This document shows, piece by piece, positions 35,218-43,899 of a DNA stretch of 64,000 bases (positions are counted from its first letter, which is position 1; the number at the start of each line of letters is the position of its first letter). The stretch spans positions 3,002,501 through 3,066,500 of the forward strand of contig NZ_CP073745.1 in assembly GCF_024397975.1 (NCBI RefSeq), given 5' to 3'. The translations under genes were made by a program, and so were the position numbers. The stretch comes from Bacterioplanoides sp. SCSIO 12839. Its GTDB lineage: Bacteria; Pseudomonadota; Gammaproteobacteria; Pseudomonadales; Oceanobacteraceae. The notes under the pieces are model-generated. The model saw only the letters and a list, made by a program, of their open reading frames with translations, was not told where the DNA came from and did no database searches.

Positions 35218-36645
35218 ATGAATTTTGATCGCATCCCACTCAGCCGCCGCCAGTTATTAAAGTCGGCGGGACTGGGCATGTTAGCCGGCACCGCTGTTGG
35301 CAGTTCGGGTTGTTCATCACAACCAAAACCAGCCGCACCGGTTGGCATTGTGAATAAGAACGGGAAACGGGTTTTACCCTGGAGCAACTGGTCAGGCAAT
35401 CAGAGTTGTCAGCCTAGTGACCGTTGGGTCCCCCGCAATGAAGATCAGTTGCTCGATGCTATCCGCAACGCCAGTCAGAACATTCGCTCGGTTGGCTCTG
35501 GCCACAGCTTCTCCGGCCTGGTCCCTACCGACCAAACTTTATTGTCATTAGCACGGTTACGCGGCATCGAGAATGTTGATCCACAAGCCATGGAAGCCGA
35601 TGTTTGGGCCGGTACCCGACTCTCACAGCTGGGCAAAAAGCTGTGGGAGCATGATATGTCGATGATCAACTTATCCGATATTGATACTCAGGCCTTTGGT
35701 GGCGCCGTTGCCACTTCAACTCATGGTACGGGTAAAAACCTGGGCTCAATATCCACCCATATGACCCAAATGCGTTTTGCCAATGCGGCCGGCGACATTG
35801 TTGAGTGCTCCGAGTCCAACAACAGCGATTTATTCTACGCTGGCGGTAATAACCTGGGTGCGCTGGGCATCTTAACCAAAGCGCGTATCAAAACCGATAA
35901 AGCCTACCACCTGAAAGAACACAGCTGGATGATGTCAGAGGAAGAAGGGCTGGCACGAGCGGCGGAGCTGCGCGATCAACATCGTCATTACGAAATGTTT
36001 GCGTTGCCACACAGCGACTACATGTTAGGTGTTGCCATCGATAAGGTGGATCCGGCCGATATTCCGGCAGAAGAACCGGCCAACTCCGGCGATGCTTATG
36101 AAGCGTTCCGAACCTTATCCAATGTGATCGACTACCTGCCTTTCATGCGTAGCTGGCTGGTTAACTTTGGCGCCAGTGGCGTTGAACCGGAAACCCGCTA
36201 CGGCAAATCCTGGGAGATTTTCGGCAACTTGCGCGACATTCTGTTTAACGAAATGGAGTACACGGTTCCGGCTGAAGTTGGCCCTGAATGTTTACGCGAA
36301 GTCTTGGCAACGATCAAAGAAAAAAATATTCCGGTGGTATTCCCGATTGAAGCCCGTTATGTCAAAGGTGATGATTTCTGGTTAAGCCCGTTCTATAAGC
36401 GCGATGGTTTCTCAATCAGTTGTCATAACTTCCACGATAAAGACTATAAAAAATACTTTGCTGCCATTGAGCCAATCTTCTGGAAATACGATGGCCGTCC
36501 ACATTGGGGGAAAATTCATACCCTGGGAGCGAAAGAGTTGGCTGCCCGTTACGAGCGTTTTGATGACTTTCTCAAAGTGCGTCAGGAAATGGACCCAGAG
36601 GGCCGTTTCCTGAACGATCACCTGAAGCATACGTTAGGCGTTTAA
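35218..36645 (+). CDS. Tat-exported FAD-linked oxidoreductase, arabinono-/gulonolactone oxidase family
   Basis: A 475-residue VAO-family flavoprotein. N-terminal SRRQLLKSAG is a twin-arginine signal (Arg10-Arg11), followed by a possible lipobox ending at Cys32. The FAD domain has SVGSGHSFSG, where His96 is the usual covalent flavin site, then GGAVATSTHGTGKNLGS. The C-terminal ALO block HWGKIHTLGAKEL and DPEGRFLNDHL confirms the family. Known members oxidise aldonolactones or sugar alcohols; the substrate here is unknown. The partner cytochrome c5 gene ends 1 bp before its start, so electrons probably go to the respiratory chain and not to oxygen. A terminator follows at 36682-36704. Confidence 0.88.
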   Translation: MNFDRIPLSRRQLLKSAGLGMLAGTAVGSSGCSSQPKPAAPVGIVNKNGKRVLPWSNWSGNQSCQPSDRWVPRNEDQLLDAIRNASQNIRSVGSGHSFSGLVPTDQTLLSLARLRGIENVDPQAMEADVWAGTRLSQLGKKLWEHDMSMINLSDIDTQAFGGAVATSTHGTGKNLGSISTHMTQMRFANAAGDIVECSESNNSDLFYAGGNNLGALGILTKARIKTDKAYHLKEHSWMMSEEEGLARAAELRDQHRHYEMFALPHSDYMLGVAIDKVDPADIPAEEPANSGDAYEAFRTLSNVIDYLPFMRSWLVNFGASGVEPETRYGKSWEIFGNLRDILFNEMEYTVPAEVGPECLREVLATIKEKNIPVVFPIEARYVKGDDFWLSPFYKRDGFSISCHNFHDKDYKKYFAAIEPIFWKYDGRPHWGKIHTLGAKELAARYERFDDFLKVRQEMDPEGRFLNDHLKHTLGV

Positions 36646-36681
36646 CACGCCTTACAGCAAAAATGCTGACACACCTTTCTA

Positions 36682-36704
36682 AGCAGCCAACCGGCTGCTT
36701 TTTT
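36682..36704 (+). terminator. Intrinsic terminator after the flavin oxidase gene
   Basis: AGCAGCC pairs with GGCTGCT around AACC, and TTTTTT follows directly. It closes the cytochrome-oxidase pair, 37 bp after its stop. Confidence 0.9.
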
Positions 36705-36874
36705 ATGCCTGCTTAATTATAAAGCTTTGCTAATTGTCCACAAAAGCAACAACAGGAAGCGCAAACCTCAGCCCGCATTGACAAATGCAACACTCACAAT
36801 TGATTCCTGACCACTCAATCAGGAAAATCCCGGCCTGACCAAATAATCAGCAAATGAAGCAACGAGGTTTCACT

Positions 36875-37990
36875 ATGGCAAGTCGACTTACCTACCTAAA
36901 ACGAATACTGCTGATAATAACTACAACAATTACAAGCATCTTAACCCTCACTACAGCCCTCGCCACTCTTTCTGGAATAGCACATGCCGCACCATTAAAA
37001 GCAGCCTTTGTATATGTTGGCCCTGCTAATCACGTTGGCTGGAGTTACGCCCATGACCAGGGCCGTCAGGCAATTGATGAACACTTTGGCGGCAAAGTGG
37101 AAACCAGCTATGTTGAGTTTGTACCTGAAGGTCGCTCCTCTCGCGAAACACTGCAAAAACTGGCGGATGAAAATGACATTATTTTCACCACATCCATGGG
37201 CTATATGGTGTCGTCTGCTCATATTGCGCGCCAGAACCCAGATGTGAAGTTCGAACACGCCACCGGCGACCGCAGCTCAGTGAACCTGGCCAACTACGCC
37301 ACCCGGGCCTATGAACCGCGTTACCTGGCGGGCTATATTGCCGGCAAAATGAGCCGCAGTAATAAAATTGGTTATGTTGCCGCCCATGCCATTCCAGAAG
37401 TCATCCGTGGCATTAATGCTTTTACACTGGGAGTGAAGGCTGCCAACCCGAATGCCGAAGTTTTACTGGAATGGACCAAGTCGTGGTACGCCCCTGAAAA
37501 GGCTGCCTCGCTGGCAAACAAACTTATTGATCAGGGAGCGGATGTGATGACTCATCATACAGACTCTCCTGCCGTGGCAGAGGTTGCGGAGAAGCGTCAG
37601 ACATATGTGATCAGTTATCATGCGGATATGTCATCCTTTGCCCCGGAGTACCACCTAGCCTCCGTCATTCATGACTGGGCACCGTACTACGTTAAACGCA
37701 TCGAAGCACTGCTGAATAATAACTGGCAAAGCGGCAGTGAATGGACCGGTATGAAAGAATCGACCTCACGATTAGTGCATCTGAGCCGCAAAATTCCGGC
37801 CGATGTTCTGCAGGATGTGGAGCAGTTGCAGCGTCAGATTACCGAAGGAAAAAAGCAAGTGTTTGCCGGGCCGATCACCAACCACCGGGGTCGTACACGG
37901 GTCCGCCAGGGACAAGCGCTGGATGATGAAGCACTGCATCGGATGAACTGGTATGTACAGGGTGTTAAAGGATCGCTGCTGTTTTTTTAA
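36875..37990 (+). CDS. BMP family solute-binding protein
   Basis: A 371-residue periplasmic binding protein of the basic membrane protein (BmpA/Med) family, whose members usually bind nucleosides for ABC importers. Signal peptide (ILLIITTTITSILTLTTALA...HAA), then KAAFVYVGPANHVGWSYAHDQG, the conserved start of mature BMP proteins, and YEPRYLAGYIAGKMSRSNKIGYV with the typical AG.IAG motif. No permease or ATPase genes lie beside it, so it either serves a transporter elsewhere or acts alone. Start: ATG at 36875, seven bases after GAGG; the ATG at 36854 is possible. It is convergent with the diguanylate cyclase gene. Confidence 0.88.
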   Translation: MASRLTYLKRILLIITTTITSILTLTTALATLSGIAHAAPLKAAFVYVGPANHVGWSYAHDQGRQAIDEHFGGKVETSYVEFVPEGRSSRETLQKLADENDIIFTTSMGYMVSSAHIARQNPDVKFEHATGDRSSVNLANYATRAYEPRYLAGYIAGKMSRSNKIGYVAAHAIPEVIRGINAFTLGVKAANPNAEVLLEWTKSWYAPEKAASLANKLIDQGADVMTHHTDSPAVAEVAEKRQTYVISYHADMSSFAPEYHLASVIHDWAPYYVKRIEALLNNNWQSGSEWTGMKESTSRLVHLSRKIPADVLQDVEQLQRQITEGKKQVFAGPITNHRGRTRVRQGQALDDEALHRMNWYVQGVKGSLLFF

Positions 37991-38000
37991 CCACAGGTCT

Positions 38001-38028
38001 ATCGGTTTGCGTTACTCCGCAAACCGAT
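38001..38028. terminator. Hairpin spanning the convergent ends of the BMP and GGDEF genes
   Basis: ATCGGTTTGCG (38001-38011) pairs perfectly with CGCAAACCGAT (38018-38028). The right arm lies in the last codons of the GGDEF gene (stop at 38012-38014). No T-run follows on either side, so it may act as an RNA 3'-end barrier and not as a classical terminator. Confidence 0.5.
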
Positions 38029-39841
38029 AACCATTGCGGCCATCGTGTTTGACCTGATACATGGCCTCATCGGCATCGCGCACCAGCTCTTCCCAAATAT
38101 CATCTCCCAAACGACCAATGGCAATACCGATACTGGCAGTAATCCCCTGCAGCTCAGGCCAGTCTGGGAAAGTCATCTCTTTCATGGACTGCTGTAAACG
38201 TTGTGCATAATGTTCCGCACCCGCTTTATCACAATCCAGCAATAACAGAGCGAACTCCTCTCCTCCCAATCGCCCTGTGCGATCCTGGTCACGCCCCAAA
38301 TGCCTGAGAATATGACCGAATTTTTTCAGTACTTTATCGCCAGCGGCATGACCGTAGGTATCGTTGATGTGCTTGAAGTGATCCAGGTCGATCCATAACA
38401 ACGCAACCCGAACCGATAAATCACTGAGCTGTTGCATTTGTTCAAGAAACGCACGGCGATTCAGCAAACCGGTTAAACCATCAACATTCGCCAGTACCTG
38501 CAGCTGATTGTTGGCACGCTCAAGCGCCTGAGCTTTGTCAGCCAGATCCCGGGTACGCAATTCAACACGGGATTCAAGCTCCTGATTGGCGTTGGCTAAT
38601 TCAGTACTCAGAAATTCAATCTGACGACGTTGTTTAACCCGCAAATTTAATAAATTACTGGTTTGCATCAATACAAAAAACAACAGCCCGGCAGCAATCC
38701 ATTCCGCACCAAGTATCAGCTGCAGGTTCAACAGGATATCGTGCGTCACAGCAATGCCTAAGGTAAGCACTCCGACTAACAGCAGTACGGCACCTTCGCG
38801 TCCACGCCAGCTGATCCGCAACAACAGGAGAATGCCTCCCACCGTTGTGATCATCAGCATATAAATGAAGACATCAAACAACACGCTGAAGTACAGGGTT
38901 GGCAACAACAAACACGTGATCGCACTGATGGCAAATGGAAAGCTGATCAGCCTGACGACACGTAACGATAGATCTTGCGGGAAACAAGCATGAATCCAAT
39001 ACAGAAAAAACATTGGTGCCGTCAGCATACACAGGTATTCAATTGTCATATGCAGCTCCCAGGTAAGCTGCCCATCCAATAACCAATAAAACGGGGTATA
39101 ACCTGTGACCCCCAGGCGAACTCCTAACACCAGAGCGAATAACCCAAGCCACAAACCAGAACGATCTTTTGGATCAACATGATATTCGAGCACTAATAAG
39201 ATGGCCATGATCACCATTAACGCCGCCACAATGGCCTCATAAACGGTCACCGAGAAAAAGTCATCCACCATCATTTCACGCTGGCCTAAAGCAATAGCCT
39301 GCCACGGCCCGCCATTATTGTGATGAAAGTTTGAGACCTGCAGCTTCAGACGAAGTTGGCCACGATCTGGAGGTGGGATCATCACTAACTGATTACCACT
39401 ATAGGGCTGTGCGTGTGCTTGCTGATCCGCGACAGTGCCTCCCTCAGCCACCATTCGCTCATTCACATACAAACGAAATGCGGTGGATAACTCCGGAATG
39501 AGCAGCGCATATTCATAACGCGATGAAAGGTGACTGACGTTGAGTGTAAACGTGGCATAACCAACCCCTGGATATTGACGTCCAGCACTACTATCCCAGG
39601 TAGATGGCATCTCAAACCAGGGAGCCCGTGGTGGCTGCCACTGATCAGCCGGAGTCAGTTCGCCCCAATTCATGCCCCATTCACCGACTAACGGCAGTGG
39701 CTCTTCACGAGGGTCCCAGTCAAACGCGTCCAGCTGCCCGGATACTGCCCGGGATAATGCGCCAGGCGCGGCCAGCAGCAGTAACAATGACACACCGATG
39801 ACAGACAGCTTACGAAAATAACTTATCAATAGATGGCTCAT
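38012..39841 (-). CDS. Diguanylate cyclase with 7TM sensor (7TMR-DISM)
   Basis: A 609-residue membrane enzyme that should make cyclic di-GMP. Signal/first helix at the N-terminus, then a periplasmic beta domain (about 35-185, 7TMR-DISMED2-like). Seven membrane helices follow (about 200-390, e.g. AIVAALMVIMAILLVLEYHV, FFLYWIHACF), with a short coiled coil (LANANQELESRVELRTRDLADK) and a GGDEF domain (about 450-605). The active motif RLGGEEFALLLLD is complete (GGEEF), and DGLTGLLNRRAFLEQM is standard. Start: ATG at 39841. By inference, its product could feed the c-di-GMP-responsive MshE of this window, though the genes are 11 kb or more apart. Confidence 0.93.
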   Translation of the reverse strand: MSHLLISYFRKLSVIGVSLLLLLAAPGALSRAVSGQLDAFDWDPREEPLPLVGEWGMNWGELTPADQWQPPRAPWFEMPSTWDSSAGRQYPGVGYATFTLNVSHLSSRYEYALLIPELSTAFRLYVNERMVAEGGTVADQQAHAQPYSGNQLVMIPPPDRGQLRLKLQVSNFHHNNGGPWQAIALGQREMMVDDFFSVTVYEAIVAALMVIMAILLVLEYHVDPKDRSGLWLGLFALVLGVRLGVTGYTPFYWLLDGQLTWELHMTIEYLCMLTAPMFFLYWIHACFPQDLSLRVVRLISFPFAISAITCLLLPTLYFSVLFDVFIYMLMITTVGGILLLLRISWRGREGAVLLLVGVLTLGIAVTHDILLNLQLILGAEWIAAGLLFFVLMQTSNLLNLRVKQRRQIEFLSTELANANQELESRVELRTRDLADKAQALERANNQLQVLANVDGLTGLLNRRAFLEQMQQLSDLSVRVALLWIDLDHFKHINDTYGHAAGDKVLKKFGHILRHLGRDQDRTGRLGGEEFALLLLDCDKAGAEHYAQRLQQSMKEMTFPDWPELQGITASIGIAIGRLGDDIWEELVRDADEAMYQVKHDGRNGYRFAE

Positions 39842-39989
39842 ATAATTATTAGAATACAGTTAGTCCATTAACAACTTGGTACATATCAAATTCCCTGATG
39901 GTCCCAGAAGAAATTGGCATATTCAGCAATCATAACGACAAACTGATATACTGCCGCCCTGAATAATGCTTGCAAAACACTGGTGTGGT

Positions 39990-41189
39990 ATGAATCCGGA
40001 TCTTAACAAATTACAGCCTTATCCGTTCGAAAAACTAACAAAATTAAAAGCGGCCGTATCAGAAAATACAGAGCTGACACATATCGCACTTTCGATTGGC
40101 GAGCCTAAACACCCGGCCCCCGATTTTGTACAGCAAACCCTGATTGATAATATCCATCGTCTTGAGAATTACCCGACTACTAAAGGTCTGCCTGAACTGA
40201 ACGAAAGCATTGCACAATGGCTGCAACAGCGTTTTCAGCTGAAGAGTATTGATCCGGTTGCCCAGGTGATTCCGGTGAACGGTACCCGCGAAGCCATTTT
40301 TGCTTTTACTCAGGCCGCGGTTGATCGCACTGCCAGCCAACCATTGGTCGTCAGCCCGAATCCGTTTTATCAGATTTATGAAGGGGCAGCCTACCTGGCA
40401 GGCGCTGAGCCACATTTCTTGCCGTGCCTTGAAGAGCACAATTTTATTCCGGACTTCGACGCCGTGGATGCCACTACCTGGGAAAACTGCCAGCTTCTGT
40501 TCTTATGCTCTCCTGGCAACCCAACAGGCTCTGTCATTCCGTTTGCGACTCTGGAAAAGCTGATTGCCCTGGCCGATAAACATAATTTCATTATTGCCAG
40601 TGATGAGTGTTACTCCGAAATTTATGTCGACGGTACAGAAGCACCGCTGGGATTACTGGAAGCGTGTCAACGCCTTGGCCGTCATGATTACAAGCGCTGT
40701 GTCGTCTTTCATTCATTGTCGAAGCGCTCCAATCTACCTGGCCTGCGCTCTGGTTTTATTGCCGGTGATGCGGATTTACTCAAACCTTTTTTGCTGTATC
40801 GAACCTATCATGGCTGTGCCATGCCGATTCAGACACAGTTGGCCAGCATTGCTGCCTGGAATGATGAAACACACGTTGAAGAAAACCGTCGCCAATACAC
40901 CCAGAAATTTGCTGCAGTACTCGACATTCTGCAACCGGTTGCAGATGTCCGACAAACCGATGCCAGCTTCTATTTATGGCTGAAAACGCCTATCCATGAG
41001 GAAGAGTTCGCGCAGCAATTGTTTGCTCAGCAAAATGTCACTGTGTTACCAGGCTCGTACTTATCACGCACGGTTGATGGCATTAACCCTGGCGCTGGCA
41101 GGGTTCGTATGGCACTGGTTGCCAGCGTTGATGAATGTATTGAAGCAGCACAACGTATCCGCCAGTTTATCGAATCTCTCAGTCACTGA
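39990..41189 (+). CDS. dapC: N-succinyldiaminopimelate aminotransferase
   Basis: DapC makes N-succinyl-L,L-diaminopimelate in the lysine and peptidoglycan pathway; it is PLP-dependent. The 399-residue protein starts MNPDLNKLQPYPFEKL, the usual DapC start, then THIALSIGEPKHPAP, PVNGTREAIF, CSPGNPTGSV, SDECYSEIY and the PLP-lysine motif SLSKRSNLPGLRSG. Start: ATG at 39990 fits the family; the ATG at 39966 would add eight residues. It is followed by sufE after 21 bp. Class I aminotransferases can overlap in function, but the sequence pattern fits DapC well. Confidence 0.9.
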   Translation: MNPDLNKLQPYPFEKLTKLKAAVSENTELTHIALSIGEPKHPAPDFVQQTLIDNIHRLENYPTTKGLPELNESIAQWLQQRFQLKSIDPVAQVIPVNGTREAIFAFTQAAVDRTASQPLVVSPNPFYQIYEGAAYLAGAEPHFLPCLEEHNFIPDFDAVDATTWENCQLLFLCSPGNPTGSVIPFATLEKLIALADKHNFIIASDECYSEIYVDGTEAPLGLLEACQRLGRHDYKRCVVFHSLSKRSNLPGLRSGFIAGDADLLKPFLLYRTYHGCAMPIQTQLASIAAWNDETHVEENRRQYTQKFAAVLDILQPVADVRQTDASFYLWLKTPIHEEEFAQQLFAQQNVTVLPGSYLSRTVDGINPGAGRVRMALVASVDECIEAAQRIRQFIESLSH

Positions 41190-41210
41190 ATAAAAGCGAA
41201 CCATTTAACC

Positions 41211-41642
41211 ATGAGCATCACGGAAAACGATTTCGGCAAAACCATCACCAGTGAGGATGTCCTGGATACCCTTGGCTTTTTTGATGATTGGGAAGAGAGA
41301 TACAAATACATCATTGATCTTGGTAAACAGTTACCGGCTATGGCCGATGATAAAAAAAATGACGATTACCTGCTGCGCGGCTGTCAGAGCCAGGTGTGGA
41401 TCGACAGCCAGAATAATAATGGCGTGTTAAGTTTTGAAGCCGACTCTGACGCTCATATTGTGCGTGGTTTATTAGGGATGGTTCTGGCGGCTTACAATCA
41501 TAAAACCGCTCAGCAGATTCTCGAATTTGATATTGATGCCTACTTTGAAGGGGTTGATCTGGTCAAACACCTGAGTCCAACCCGGGGCAATGGTTTGCGT
41601 GCGATGGTACACAAAATACAAGAAACGGCTCAAAAAAGCTGA
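41211..41642 (+). CDS. sufE: SufE family sulfur acceptor protein
   Basis: A 143-residue cytoplasmic protein that accepts persulfide sulfur from a cysteine desulfurase (SufS or CsdA) for Fe-S cluster or other sulfur transfer. The motif LLRGCQSQVWID holds the active Cys, and WEERYKYIIDLGKQLP at the front is typical SufE/CsdE. No desulfurase or suf operon is nearby, so it could be SufE or CsdE. It is likely co-transcribed with dapC (21-bp gap), and a strong terminator follows. Confidence 0.88.
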   Translation: MSITENDFGKTITSEDVLDTLGFFDDWEERYKYIIDLGKQLPAMADDKKNDDYLLRGCQSQVWIDSQNNNGVLSFEADSDAHIVRGLLGMVLAAYNHKTAQQILEFDIDAYFEGVDLVKHLSPTRGNGLRAMVHKIQETAQKS

Positions 41643-41697
41643 TTTTCTGACGAACATCTCAGTCAAAATGTCGACAGTTACAAAATTATTAAAGCTA

Positions 41698-41740
41698 ATG
41701 TAAAAGTCGTATTGTGATCACACTATTTTACATGTAATTT
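41698..41740 (+). promoter_or_regulatory. Dyad-rich element with promoter-like hexamers after sufE
   Basis: ATGTAAAA and TTTTACAT flank the palindrome TGTGATCACA. TTGTGA and TAATTT are 17 bp apart, like a weak -35/-10 pair directed at the terminator at 41761. If used, the transcript would be only about 45 nt. It is not a standard CRP site because the two halves lack the six-base spacer. Confidence 0.3.
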
Positions 41741-41760
41741 GAACGAATCCACTCTATTCC

Positions 41761-41790
41761 GGGCGAAGTAAGTCTTCGCCCATTTTTTTT
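41761..41790 (+). terminator. Intrinsic terminator of dapC-sufE
   Basis: GGGCGAAG pairs with CTTCGCCC around TAAGT, then one A and eight T. It is the strongest terminator of the window on the plus strand. Confidence 0.93.
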
Positions 41791-41834
41791 GCCTGTCGTT
41801 CTTACTGATATTATTAACAAGCATTCAGAAATCA

Positions 41835-42470
41835 TTAATCAATACCGTCCTGAGATGAATGCAGCAGCCAATCTTCTGGTGGTGCATAGCTGTCGTCCAT
41901 AATTTCCGGATGTTCTTGCTTGAGTTGCTCAGCCATTGCTTTTATTCCTGCTATTTTTTGCTCAGCAAATGTTATTTGCTCATCACTGATACCTTGCTCT
42001 CTGCCCTGCTCAATCATTTTTTCGAGCTCCAGTACTTTCGCTTTACTGGATTCAACAAATGCACGAAACATGCGGTTTTGCTGACGTCGCTCAAACTGCT
42101 GATACAGCTCCGGATCTGCCAGCTCTTCGGATGAGGGTAACTCATCCCTAACACGGGTTTGGTTCAGTGTGGGGGTTCGATCATCCCCATTGATTCGACT
42201 CTCTCTTAATGCCGCAATTTTTTCTTCTGAGAAAGAAAAGCCCTCAGTGTGAGCAGATTCTTCACTCTCAGTATGTGTATGTGACTCCGAAATCAAAACA
42301 GGCTGCGTATTTTCGCTTGGTACAGCATCTTTAATCAGTATGTTATTTTTCTGAGCAAACACAGAAGCGTCTTCTATGGCGACACGTGACTGGTCCGATA
42401 CAAAAAAATAAACAGCTGCCAACACAACGATGACAGCACCCCAAACGACTTTCAAATCTTTATCTCCCAT
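41835..42470 (-). CDS. Unrecognised membrane-anchored protein with His-rich segment
   Basis: I do not recognise this 211-residue protein. A short cytoplasmic start (MGDKDLKVVW) leads to one membrane helix (GAVIVVLAAVYFFVS), then a polar periplasmic region with the His/Glu-rich stretch SHTHTESEESAHTEG at about 60-77. A long charged helix follows at about 130-190 (RRQQNRMFRAFVESSKAKVLELEKMIEQ), probably a coiled coil. The His cluster could bind a metal such as zinc, which would fit the neighbouring phospholipase C-like gene, but this is speculation. Start: ATG at 42470 with AGGG upstream, overlapping the PpiC gene end by 11 bp, so the two are translationally coupled. Confidence 0.6.
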   Translation of the reverse strand: MGDKDLKVVWGAVIVVLAAVYFFVSDQSRVAIEDASVFAQKNNILIKDAVPSENTQPVLISESHTHTESEESAHTEGFSFSEEKIAALRESRINGDDRTPTLNQTRVRDELPSSEELADPELYQQFERRQQNRMFRAFVESSKAKVLELEKMIEQGREQGISDEQITFAEQKIAGIKAMAEQLKQEHPEIMDDSYAPPEDWLLHSSQDGID

Positions 42471-43836
42471 TACCCTTTAACGACTGGTTTAAGCGAATGT
42501 GCGCATTTTTACGTAACTCAGCCTGTAGTATTGAAAAATTGCGTTTCAGTTTTTTTAAAGCGATATCACGACTGGCTTCATAGTTCACCGTTGGGTCTGT
42601 TACCGGTAAATAACCTTCCACACGCTCATCAATATAAAGAATTTCATAAACAATCGCACCAGCATTTTGTGGACTACGAAATGGCACCGACACCTTACCT
42701 GCAGGTTGTGTAAATGCCACAGAATGTAACCAGCTGCGTTGTTTATCATTGCGCTTTAGCCATCCCAGATTCCCGGCAGGCTGTTTGCTTTTGTCATCCG
42801 CCACAGAATATTTTAACACCGCCGCTTCAAACGATAACCCACGTTTAATTTCCTGATACACATCGTCGGCTTGTTGTTGGGACGTTAACTGCAAATGACG
42901 CGCTTTGACTTTTTCAATCACCCGGAATTCTTCTTTATGCTCGTTATAAAAAGCCAGGATTTCTTCCTCAGAAACCTGCTTCGCCTTTTCGCGTAACACC
43001 GGATTGTCATTATGAATATCCGTGTGCAGACCGAGGTTTTTCATCAGCGTGGTTTTATCACTTTCGTTCATCACAATCTGGAAAACAGCCTGATAATCCT
43101 GCTCTGCCATATTCGATTGCGCCCAGAAAAGGACAAATAAGGAACCAACATGCTGGCGAACCTGAGCTTTGAGAAAATTCAGATCGCCATTATGAACGGC
43201 CACCCGCCCCTGAACATTTAAGCGCTGATAAATATCCCACAGCGACAGTATTTTGATCGACTTCTCCGTTTCTTCTGAGGTCTGAGTTAATGAGGTCTGC
43301 GCTCCAGAACTCAATGTTACGGAAGCCAGTGTTGTGTTTTTGGCCAGCTGAATTTGTTCCGGGGTGGCTTCCACCCGCAGTTTTGATTCAAGAACAAAGT
43401 GCTTTTTCAGCCAGGTAATATTCACATCGTCATTGAACTGATAGATGCCATCCAAACTTTTTCCGGGAAGATTCTGAATCGCGTTATATAAAGGTTTTTC
43501 AAAGAATTTACGCAGTAGTGCGGTCGCCCGATCTTGCTGTTCGACCTGCTTCAGGAAACCCACCTTATTTTCCTGATTCAGTTGTGAGTCTGCCAACACG
43601 GCACGAGCATGCTGAGCTAACAAAGCCTCATCCACAATACGTTGCATAGCCTGAGGCGGAGTGATCGGACGACTCGGGTGATTATAAGCCTGCCAGAATA
43701 TGTCGATCACCTGAGGGCTTAATATCAGATCATCAACCTGAGCAACCACATCAGGGTCAGAAATATCATAATGAACTGCCGCCATGACATTAACCACAAG
43801 CAAGCCATTAAACAGCAGCGTTAATAACGTCTTCAC
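42460..43836 (-). CDS. Periplasmic PpiC-type peptidyl-prolyl isomerase, SurA-like
   Basis: A 458-residue exported protein (signal TLLFNGLLVVNVMA). An N-terminal helical SurA-like part (about 30-290) is followed by one PpiC rotamase domain at about 310-410, with VKARHLQLTSQQQADDVYQEI, LSFEAAVLKYSVADDKS and GNLGWLKRNDKQRSW. The C-terminal helix is basic. It lies between an unknown coiled-coil protein (11-bp overlap) and a secreted phospholipase C-like gene (95 bp upstream, with a terminator between). A dedicated folding helper for that secreted protein is possible but unproven. It could also be a general periplasmic chaperone. Confidence 0.8.
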   Translation of the reverse strand: MKTLLTLLFNGLLVVNVMAAVHYDISDPDVVAQVDDLILSPQVIDIFWQAYNHPSRPITPPQAMQRIVDEALLAQHARAVLADSQLNQENKVGFLKQVEQQDRATALLRKFFEKPLYNAIQNLPGKSLDGIYQFNDDVNITWLKKHFVLESKLRVEATPEQIQLAKNTTLASVTLSSGAQTSLTQTSEETEKSIKILSLWDIYQRLNVQGRVAVHNGDLNFLKAQVRQHVGSLFVLFWAQSNMAEQDYQAVFQIVMNESDKTTLMKNLGLHTDIHNDNPVLREKAKQVSEEEILAFYNEHKEEFRVIEKVKARHLQLTSQQQADDVYQEIKRGLSFEAAVLKYSVADDKSKQPAGNLGWLKRNDKQRSWLHSVAFTQPAGKVSVPFRSPQNAGAIVYEILYIDERVEGYLPVTDPTVNYEASRDIALKKLKRNFSILQAELRKNAHIRLNQSLKGNGR

Positions 43837-43864
43837 AAGATTTCCATGCCCCCTTATTCAGAAA

Positions 43865-43891
43865 TAAAAAAGGCGGACCTTTGCCCGCCTT
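43865..43891 (-). terminator. Intrinsic terminator after the phospholipase C-like gene
   Basis: On the minus strand AAGGCGG pairs with CCGCCTT around an eight-base loop, and a T-run follows. It lies downstream of the palindrome at 43900 and upstream of the PpiC gene, so the phospholipase-like gene can be transcribed alone. Confidence 0.85.
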
Positions 43892-43899
43892 CCATGCCA

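Noticed and set aside
35218..36645. Cytokinin dehydrogenase-like enzyme
   Set aside because: The C-terminal HWGKIHTL block is that of the aldonolactone oxidase branch.
41713..41722. TGTGATCACA as a CRP/Vfr site
   Set aside because: The known site needs six bases between TGTGA and TCACA; here the halves touch.
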